Notes under the pieces: model-generated | The model's database searches: none | Told to the model about the DNA's origin: nothing | The model's input: only the letters and a program-made list of their open reading frames with translations | In this document: positions 44,290 to 49,998 of the stretch, one piece after another | Layout: each line of letters opens with the position of its first letter | Position numbering within the stretch: position 1 is the stretch's first letter | Assembly: GCF_030124145.1 (NCBI RefSeq) | Contig: NZ_JASKMS010000044.1 | Coordinates: 1 to 49,998 of the forward strand | Reading direction: 5' to 3' | Length of the DNA: 49,998 bases | Source: Streptomyces sp. 378 | GTDB lineage: Bacteria > Actinomycetota > Actinomycetes > Streptomycetales > Streptomycetaceae | Program-made: the position numbers and the translations under genes

Positions 44290-45588
44290 ACCGCGACGGG
44301 GGAAGACCATGTGACGGCCCGGGGAGGGCCGTGGTGGTGGGCCAGGCGGCGTAGTGCCGTGTTCGATGTGAGCCTGGCGGTGGTGTCCGCGCTGGAGTGC
44401 GCGTTGGAGGGGATGCCGTTCGCGAAGGACGCCGGGATCCCGGTGGCGGCGGGGGTCGTCTTCGGGGCGCTGGCCGGTTCCGTGCTGCTGGTGCGGAGGC
44501 GGTGGCCGATCGCGGTCGTGCTGGTGTCGATCGCCATCACGCCGGCCGAGATGGGTTTCCTGATGGGGGTCGTCGGCCTGTACACGCTGGCCGCGGCCGA
44601 GCTGCCCCGGCGGATCATCGCCTCGCTGGCGGGGATGTCGCTGGTCGGGACGATGATCGTGACGTTCGTGAAGACGCGGCAGGACATGTCGCGGGGGGAC
44701 TTGGACATAGGGGACTGGTTCGTGCCCTTCGCGGCGATCACGATGTCGCTGGGGTTCACCGCGCCTCCGGTGCTGCTGGGTCTGTATGTGGGGGCACGGC
44801 GGCGGTTGATGGAGAGCCTGCGGGAGCGGGCGGACAGTCTGGAGCGGGAGCTTCAGTTGCTCGCGGAGCGGGCGGAGGAGCGGGCCGAGTGGGCCCGGAA
44901 CGAGGAGCGGACGCGGATCGCGCGGGAGATGCACGATGTCGTCGCGCATCGGGTGAGTCTGATGGTGGTGCATGCCGCGGCGTTGCAGGCGGTGGCGCGG
45001 AAGGATCCGGAGAAGGCGGTCAGGAATGCCGCGCTGGTGGGGGACATGGGGCGGCAGGCGCTGACGGAGTTGCGGGAGATGCTCGGGGTGCTGCGCAGCG
45101 GTGGGGGCGACGTGCGGCGTGAGCGTGCGGCGTCGGTGCCGTTGGTGGCGGTGGGGGTGGCCGCGGCCGCGGCGGCTTCGCGGGCGGCGGATGACGAGGG
45201 GCCGTCGCTGGCGGAGATCGAGGAGTTGGTGGGGCAGTCGGCTGCCGCGGGGATGGTGGTGGCGTTCTCGGTGGAGGGGGATGCCCGGTCGTACGCGCCT
45301 GTGGTGGAGCAGGCGGCGTATCGGGTGGTGCAGGAGGCGTTGACGAACGTCCACAAGCACGCGGCCGGGGCGAAGACGTATGTGCGGTTGGCGCATCGGG
45401 TGTCGGAGATCGCGATGCAGGTGGAGAACGAGCCGCCTGAGGAGGCGGCGTCGTCGGCGCGGTTGCCGTCCGGGGGGAACGGGCTGGTGGGGATGAAGGA
45501 GCGGGTGTCGGCGCTGGGTGGGGTGTTCGTGTCCGGGCCGACGGATGCGGGGGGTTTTCGGGTGTCGGCGGTGATTCCTGCGTCGTAG
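44287..45588 (+). CDS. NarL-type sensor histidine kinase, orphan
   Basis: A 433-residue membrane kinase. Five or so N-terminal helices occupy about residues 20-175, then a coiled coil (MESLRERADSLERELQLLAERAEERAEW), the HisKA_3 H-box RTRIAREMHDVVAHRVSLMVV with the phosphorylated His, and a HATPase domain with N-box VVQEALTNVHKHA and GNGLVGMKERV. No response regulator is next to it in this window, although this class is nearly always paired. The two orphan LuxR-type regulators here (22497, 30481) are 14-22 kb away. Confidence 0.9.
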   Translation: MTATGEDHVTARGGPWWWARRRSAVFDVSLAVVSALECALEGMPFAKDAGIPVAAGVVFGALAGSVLLVRRRWPIAVVLVSIAITPAEMGFLMGVVGLYTLAAAELPRRIIASLAGMSLVGTMIVTFVKTRQDMSRGDLDIGDWFVPFAAITMSLGFTAPPVLLGLYVGARRRLMESLRERADSLERELQLLAERAEERAEWARNEERTRIAREMHDVVAHRVSLMVVHAAALQAVARKDPEKAVRNAALVGDMGRQALTELREMLGVLRSGGGDVRRERAASVPLVAVGVAAAAAASRAADDEGPSLAEIEELVGQSAAAGMVVAFSVEGDARSYAPVVEQAAYRVVQEALTNVHKHAAGAKTYVRLAHRVSEIAMQVENEPPEEAASSARLPSGGNGLVGMKERVSALGGVFVSGPTDAGGFRVSAVIPAS

Positions 45589-45611
45589 CCCGTTCGGGGC
45601 GGGTCGCGTGG

Positions 45612-46145
45612 TCAGCCTGTGGTGAGGCGTACGGGGTCGGTGCCGGTGATGAGGGTGGCGAGGGCCTGGTCGATGTCGGGGCCGAGGTACCAGTCGCCGG
45701 TGTGGTCGAGGGTGTAGACGCGGCCGCCGGTGTCGATGGCGAGGAGGGCCTGGCTGTCGGTTTCGGCGCCGAGGGGGCAGACGTCGGTGCCGAGGGCGCG
45801 GCCGAGGTCGCCGAGGGTGCGGGCCATGTGGAGGCCGTGCAGCGGGTCGAGGTGGAGGGTGGCGGGGGCGACCTGGCGGCCGGGGCCGGTGGGGGTGATG
45901 TGGAGTCCGCCGAATTCGGCCCAGGCCTCGACGGCGGCGGGGAAGACGATGTGGCGGTGGCCGGCGGGGGAGGCGTGGTCGCGCAGGGCGTCGGCCCAGA
46001 TCTCGGCTTGTTTGATGTCCCAGCGTCCGGGTTGCCAGCCGGCGGCGCGCAGGGCGGCGTCGACGGGTACGGCGAAGCGGGATGGGGGTCCCCCCTGCCC
46101 GAAGGGAGTTGAGGGCTTGGGGGAGGAGGTGCGGTCGGTGTGCAT
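45612..46145 (-). CDS. SUKH-3 family immunity protein
   Basis: A 177-residue protein matching the SUKH-3 pattern: VPVDAALRAAGWQPGR start, a WADAL helix, VFPAAVEAWAEFGGLHI and LHLDPLHG. SUKH proteins bind and neutralise nucleic-acid-degrading toxins. It lies 97 bp downstream of the YwqJ-type deaminase gene and is probably its antitoxin. ATG 46145 has GAAGGG upstream. Residues about 8-22 (SPKPSTPFGQGGPPS) are encoded by a copy of the dispersed hairpin repeat, inserted in frame ahead of the domain. Confidence 0.8.
   Translation of the reverse strand: MHTDRTSSPKPSTPFGQGGPPSRFAVPVDAALRAAGWQPGRWDIKQAEIWADALRDHASPAGHRHIVFPAAVEAWAEFGGLHITPTGPGRQVAPATLHLDPLHGLHMARTLGDLGRALGTDVCPLGAETDSQALLAIDTGGRVYTLDHTGDWYLGPDIDQALATLITGTDPVRLTTG
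46084..46126. repeat. Dispersed hairpin repeat inside SUKH-3 gene
   Basis: ATGGGGGTCCCCCCTGCCC, a variable centre and CTTGGGGGAGG match the ends of copy 3 at 40283-40317. It lies within the 5' end of the SUKH-3 reading frame and keeps the frame open. Confidence 0.55.
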
Positions 46146-46242
46146 CTGCCCTTCGTCTCGTCGAGGTTTTCGGGGTGGCGTGAGGGGCGCGCCGGGGTGT
46201 CCGGTGGTGCGAGGGTGGTGCGGGGGGTGGGGGTGGGGGGCG

Positions 46243-46845
46243 TCAGTTGTTCCGGGACGCCGGGTCGACTATGCGCACGCCGAAGTGGGCGCTGAGCGCG
46301 GTGCAGGCGCGGCAGGGGGTGGCGAAGCTGCCGTGGAGGGGGTCGCCGTCCTCGCGGATGCGTCGGGCGGTGAGTTTGGCCTGCTTGAGGGCTTTGCGTG
46401 CCTCGCCGTTGGTCATGGGTTTGCGCGCGGCGCGTTTGCTGCGGGCGGTGTCGGCGGCGGCGATGTGGCGGGAGATGAGGATGGTTTCGGCGCAGCGGCC
46501 GGTGAAGCGGTCGCGCTGGGCGCTGGTGAGGGTGTCCAGGAAGTCCTGGACGAGGGGGTGCAGGGCGGGGGGTGTGTCGCCGCGGGCGGCGGTGCCGGTG
46601 AGGGTGGCGCCGCGGACGGAGAGTGCGGCGGCGACGGTGGGGAGGATGCCGTCGCGGCGGTGGCGGAGGACGGGGGCGTGGGCGGCTTCGGTGGAGCTCC
46701 AGCCGATGCGGGGGTCGCCGGCTCGGGGGTCGCCGTGTCGCGGGTCGCCGGCCAGGGGGCCGGTGGCGCGGGTGCGGGCTCGTGGGTCGCCGTTTCGTGG
46801 GTCGGCGGACCTGCCGGTGTGTGGCCCCGTCTGCGTCGCGTTCAT
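46243..46845 (-). CDS. YwqJ-type putative nucleic-acid deaminase toxin
   Basis: A 200-residue protein. The C-terminal domain carries the zinc deaminase motifs C118-A-E120 (GRCAE) and P177-C-R-A-C181, preceded by HPLVQDFLDTLTSAQRDRF and followed by HFGVR, the pattern of the YwqJ-deaminase family of polymorphic toxins that act on nucleic acids or nucleotides. The N-terminal 50 residues are repeats of the GDPR type. There is no secretion signal. A SUKH-3 gene follows, a usual partner. Substrate and whether it is secreted are unknown. Confidence 0.8.
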   Translation of the reverse strand: MNATQTGPHTGRSADPRNGDPRARTRATGPLAGDPRHGDPRAGDPRIGWSSTEAAHAPVLRHRRDGILPTVAAALSVRGATLTGTAARGDTPPALHPLVQDFLDTLTSAQRDRFTGRCAETILISRHIAAADTARSKRAARKPMTNGEARKALKQAKLTARRIREDGDPLHGSFATPCRACTALSAHFGVRIVDPASRNN

Positions 46846-47223
46846 GATCGTCTTCCCCTCCGTGCATCCCCCCGGAGGTCACAGACTGCCAAATGCCGCG
46901 GCTGGTGCGGAAGCTGGGGCGCTGCGACACGCCCGGAGCGGGGTGTGCCGTCACGGTGGGGTGACGGCCGGTCACGGAGGCGAAGGGGGTGCCGGCCGGT
47001 GCCGGTGACCGGTGTCGTCGCACCGCATAGGCTGTCGGCACCGCGGGCGATGCGGTGATCCGTTCGGAGATCGATGCCGTGAACCGGAGGGGGATCCGTG
47101 AGGGTCGGTGCCTGCGGTGACGTGCAGTGAAGTCGAGACAGATGACGTGACAGTCGATACGGGCCGTAGTGCGCCAGAGGTGGTGGATACGGGTCGTACA
47201 GAGTGCCGCAGGGGGCAACCGCC
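46846..47223. promoter_or_regulatory. Divergent toxin-locus control region
   Basis: A 378-bp region between the divergent deaminase and WHH-SUKH genes. GTGACC (47005-47010), a 17-bp spacer and TAGGCT (47028-47033) form a candidate promoter to the right. Two copies of GATACGGG(C/T)CGTA at 47156-47168 and 47186-47198 are exactly 30 bp apart, and each contains a palindrome (TACGG-N-CCGTA in the first). No gene was seen in the gap. Confidence 0.5.
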
Positions 47224-48228
47224 ATGACGACAGGTCGGCTCGGGCAGCAAGCCGCGCCGCCGAACGCGGCCTACGCCGGGCAGGTCGTGCATTTCCCGGA
47301 TCCGGTCCGGGCGGCCCGTCACCCGAGAGGGGTACGGGTCGACGAGCATGGTTACCCCGACTTCTCGGCTTACGCGCGTGCGGCCGCGGAGATCGCGGAG
47401 CCGCCGGAGGGCTTCGGCGTCGACGAGTTGCGGCTGACGGACTACGTGTCGGCGAACACGGCGCTGTCGGCGTCCGGGCACGAGCTGTGGGACACGGTGC
47501 CGGCGGTGGCCACGCCGCACGGTTGGACGTGGCACCACGTGGTGGGGACGCGGCGGCTGGAGCTGGTTCCGGTCGAGGTGAAGGCGCTGCTGCGGCATCA
47601 CGGGGGCGTGGCCACGTCGGGCGTCGATCATGCCAAGCGGGGCACGCGGCCGCTGCAGGAGACGCGTCCGGCGCACTTCGGGCTGCCGAAGTCGGGTGTC
47701 GCGGTGACCGAGTCGCAGGTGCAGGGGGTCGAGGAGGATCTCGGCTACCGGCTGCCGGGTGCGTACCGGTTGTTCCTGAAGGCGGCGGGTGGCTGTGCGC
47801 CGGTGGGTGCCGCGCTGGACGCGGAGCTGGGGCTGCTGGTGGACCAGCCGTTCTTCACGGTGCGCGACGAGGCGGCGGTCAATGACCTGGTGTATGTCAA
47901 CAAGTGTCTGCGTGACCATCTGACCAAGGACTATCTGGGGATCTCCTTCGTCCAGGGCGGGTTGCTCGCCGTGAAGGTGAAGGGTGAGCGGATCGGTTCG
48001 GTGTGGTTCTGCGCGTACGACGACGCGCGGGACGTGGATCCCTCGGTGCCGCCGGCGGAGCGGGTGGAGCGGTTGTTGCTGCCGTGCGGGGACGACTTCG
48101 ATGTTTTCCTGTCGCGGCTGGCGGGCCATCCGCCGGAGTTGGAGACGGTGGCGAATCTGATGGTGGACGGCGGGTTCGCGCGTGTGGTGCCGGTGGGCGC
48201 GGTGTCGTCCTCGGCCGTGGGGGAGTGA
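47224..48228 (+). CDS. WHH nuclease-SUKH (SMI1/KNR4) fusion protein
   Basis: A 334-residue two-domain protein. Residues about 35-130 contain PHGWTWHH (WTWHH 101-105), LELVPVEV and RHHGG (124-128), the catalytic pattern of WHH-type HNH/EndoVII nucleases used as toxins. Residues about 160-300 form a SUKH/SMI1 domain (VTESQVQGVEEDLGYRLPGAYRLFLKAAGG, then the C-terminal DFDVFLSRL). Toxin and immunity-type domains are thus in one chain. ATG 47224 follows a GGGGG-containing stretch. It is divergent from the deaminase pair and followed after 8 bp by another immunity-type gene. Confidence 0.75.
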   Translation: MTTGRLGQQAAPPNAAYAGQVVHFPDPVRAARHPRGVRVDEHGYPDFSAYARAAAEIAEPPEGFGVDELRLTDYVSANTALSASGHELWDTVPAVATPHGWTWHHVVGTRRLELVPVEVKALLRHHGGVATSGVDHAKRGTRPLQETRPAHFGLPKSGVAVTESQVQGVEEDLGYRLPGAYRLFLKAAGGCAPVGAALDAELGLLVDQPFFTVRDEAAVNDLVYVNKCLRDHLTKDYLGISFVQGGLLAVKVKGERIGSVWFCAYDDARDVDPSVPPAERVERLLLPCGDDFDVFLSRLAGHPPELETVANLMVDGGFARVVPVGAVSSSAVGE

Positions 48229-48236
48229 CGTCAGCG

Positions 48237-49998
48237 ATGGTGACCTTCGCGCAGGCGCAGGAGCGCGCGGAAGAGTGGATCAACGGGGACCTGCCGTCGT
48301 ACCAGCATCGTGAGGTGCGGGTGCGGGAGTTCGACCTCGGGTTCGTGGTGTGGGCCGAGGACCGGGCGGACGGGCCGCGGTCCGACGGCGGTGCGCAGCG
48401 GCTGGTGATCGCGCGGGACAGCGGTGAGGCGACGCTGTGGCCCGGGCTGCCGGTGGGTGAGGTGATCCGCCGGTACGAGGAGGAGTACGGCCGTGCGGAC
48501 GCGGTGGACGAGCCGGCTGCCGCGGCGCCTGCCGCGCGGGTGGATCTGAATCAGACGTCGTTCCTGCTGACTCCGCCGGAGTGGTTGCAGGATGCGGCGG
48601 ACAAGCTGGGGATTCCGGATGGGCGTGGTGCGGGGGCCGGTGCCGCGTCGGCGGCTGCCGGTGAAGCGAGTTCGGGTGCTGCTGGTGAGGGGGCGGCTTC
48701 CGGTTCCGTTTCCGGTGCCTCGGCCGGGGGTGCGGCGCCTCCCGCGCAGGGAGCGCCGGTCGCGCCGGACAGTGGTGCGGCGTGGCCGGCCGCCGGGGGG
48801 AGTGACCCTGGGGCGGACGACGGCTCGGTCGCCGGGCCGGGTGCTTCGGCCGCGCAGGGTGTGCCCGCCGGGGCGACGCCCTGGGCCGGTACGGACACCA
48901 ACGGCGATGCCGGTGACGACCGGTCCGTGCCGTTGCCCGCGACGGTCTTCGCGCCGCCGCTGAGCGAGGACGACGGCACACCGCCGCCGTCGACCGCGCC
49001 CGATGCCAAGACGGCCCTGATGTCCGGCGGCAGCCGGCTTCCGCGGACGGCGGTGACGCCGGCGGTGGACGATCCGCACGCCCCTGGTTCCGGTGCGCAG
49101 GCCCCCGGGTCCGGTGCGCAGGCCCCCGGTTCCGGTCCGCAGGCCCCCGGGGCCGGCCCTGTGGGTGGTCCGGGCTACGGCTTCCCTTCGGGCCCGGCCA
49201 CCGCGCCCGGCGTGCCGGGGACGCCGCCCGGTGGGGTGCCGCAGGGTGGCACGCCGCCGGTGCCGGGCGGGCAGCCCTACGGCTATCCGCAGAGCCCGCA
49301 GAGTTCGCAGTCGAGTACGCCGCCGCCCGGGTCGGGTGGGGCGACGTACGGGTATCCGCAGGGGGCGGGCGGCGGGGCCGCCGGACCTGGAGGTGGTGCG
49401 CCGCAGTCACCGGCCGCGCCGGGTGCGCCGGAGCGGCCGCTCGCGCCCCACGCCGGGGACATCGCCGACGCTGCGACCAGCAAGGCGGCTCCGCCGCCGG
49501 GTCGTGGGCGCGACGCGGGTCCGGCGACGCCGCCCCCGCCGGGTGCTCCGGGCGCTCCTGGTGCGCGCCCGGGCAGCACGCCGCCGCCGTCGGGGCCCGG
49601 GGGTCCGGGGACTCCGGCGGGTGGTTACGTACCCACGCAGCTCGTGTCGGCGCTCGGCCCCGAGGGGCTGGGCGGCCCGGGAGGGCCGGGTTCCGAGGGG
49701 CCTGCCGGTCCAGGCGGTTCCGGTGGTCCTGCGGGTGCCGGGGCTGCGCAGGGTCCGGGTGCCTCTCGGGGGCCGGGTGCGTCTCAGCCCTCGCAGCCGC
49801 CGGGGCCTCCGGGAGCGCCGGGCGCCCCGCAGCCGCCTGGCCCGCCCGGTGCGCCGCAGCCTCCGGGCGCCCCTGGTGGCACGCCCCCGGGCGGTGTCCA
49901 CCAGGCCGCCACGATGTTCGCCGATCCCGGCCGGACGGGCCCGGGCGCCCCGCAGCCGCCCGGCCCGCCCGGTGCGCCGCGCCCGCCCGGTGCCCCCG
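48237..49998 (+). CDS. Imm35-like/SUKH-type immunity protein, partial at window end
   Basis: ATG 48237 opens a frame of at least 587 codons that runs off the window. Residues 1-85 (MVTFAQAQERAEEWINGD through GLPVGEVIRRYEEEYG, with LVIARDSGEATLWPG) resemble the Imm35/YrhB immunity fold. From about 105 a segment LNQTSFLLTPPEWLQDAADKLGI is followed by several hundred residues of Pro/Gly/Ala-rich low-complexity sequence with GYGYPQ and GPPGAPQPPG repeats. By the known Streptomyces arrangement, a SUKH-4 domain is expected beyond the edge. It is eight bases after the WHH-SUKH stop, so co-transcribed. The 3' end is not seen. Confidence 0.75.
   Translation, partial: MVTFAQAQERAEEWINGDLPSYQHREVRVREFDLGFVVWAEDRADGPRSDGGAQRLVIARDSGEATLWPGLPVGEVIRRYEEEYGRADAVDEPAAAAPAARVDLNQTSFLLTPPEWLQDAADKLGIPDGRGAGAGAASAAAGEASSGAAGEGAASGSVSGASAGGAAPPAQGAPVAPDSGAAWPAAGGSDPGADDGSVAGPGASAAQGVPAGATPWAGTDTNGDAGDDRSVPLPATVFAPPLSEDDGTPPPSTAPDAKTALMSGGSRLPRTAVTPAVDDPHAPGSGAQAPGSGAQAPGSGPQAPGAGPVGGPGYGFPSGPATAPGVPGTPPGGVPQGGTPPVPGGQPYGYPQSPQSSQSSTPPPGSGGATYGYPQGAGGGAAGPGGGAPQSPAAPGAPERPLAPHAGDIADAATSKAAPPPGRGRDAGPATPPPPGAPGAPGARPGSTPPPSGPGGPGTPAGGYVPTQLVSALGPEGLGGPGGPGSEGPAGPGGSGGPAGAGAAQGPGASRGPGASQPSQPPGPPGAPGAPQPPGPPGAPQPPGAPGGTPPGGVHQAATMFADPGRTGPGAPQPPGPPGAPRPPGAP

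Noticed and set aside
45589..46242. Plus-strand ORF over the SUKH-3 gene rich in Gly/Val/Glu
   Set aside because: Antisense shadow; the minus-strand frame has the family motifs, a ribosome site and an operon partner.

Overview
The window is a high-GC actinomycete chromosome segment, almost certainly Streptomyces. GTG starts are common, third codon positions are strongly G/C biased, and the gene set includes an SsgA-like sporulation protein, RpfB, Pmt and the tamR/tam pair. Gene content and order resemble my recollection of the S. coelicolor SCO3118-SCO3161 core region, read in the opposite direction; I could not check this by alignment.

Layout. 1-1223: ohr and its thiol-sensing repressor ohrR. 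1234-3825: a three-gene ECF nickel/cobalt importer (MN fusion, Q, O). 3994-4359: ssgE-like gene. 4574-9848: two tandem class B penicillin-binding proteins and the protein O-mannosyltransferase pmt, all on the minus strand. 9961-16239: rsmI, a zinc-ribbon protein, tatD, rpfB, ksgA and ispE, a conserved housekeeping run. 16303-22248: an ankyrin remnant, an ABC-F ATPase and two tandem membrane-anchored beta-propeller proteins. 22497-24476: an atypical response regulator, an unrecognised gene and an inverted-repeat element. 24162-29517: a sugar symporter operon divergent from galTEK. 29694-32653: an acetyltransferase, a LuxR-type regulator, and tamR/tam. 32763-34456: a fatty-acid desaturase with its TetR regulator. 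34798-37530: ppc. 37594-43038: an LAETG surface protein, a membrane protein, pth, rplY, prs and glmU, all minus strand. 43163-44119: tRNA-Gln(UUG) and an HTH plus LAGLIDADG-like protein. 44287-45588: an orphan histidine kinase. 45612-49998: a polymorphic-toxin/immunity locus with SUKH-3, a YwqJ-type deaminase, a WHH nuclease-SUKH fusion, and a long protein with an Imm35-like N-terminus that runs off the window.

The genes serve central functions: peroxide defence, metal uptake, cell-wall transpeptidation and glycosylation, ribosome maturation, isoprenoid, galactose and carbon metabolism, and nucleotide-sugar supply. The accessory interest lies in the right-hand toxin/immunity cluster, in several kinds of intergenic repeat (a 49-bp tandem array, a dispersed hairpin family with one copy inside a reading frame, a duplicated gene end, a 112-bp inverted-repeat element), and in paired palindromes in front of regulated genes. 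All large ORFs antisense to ppc, the ABC-F gene, the PBPs and pmt are composition shadows and are not annotated.
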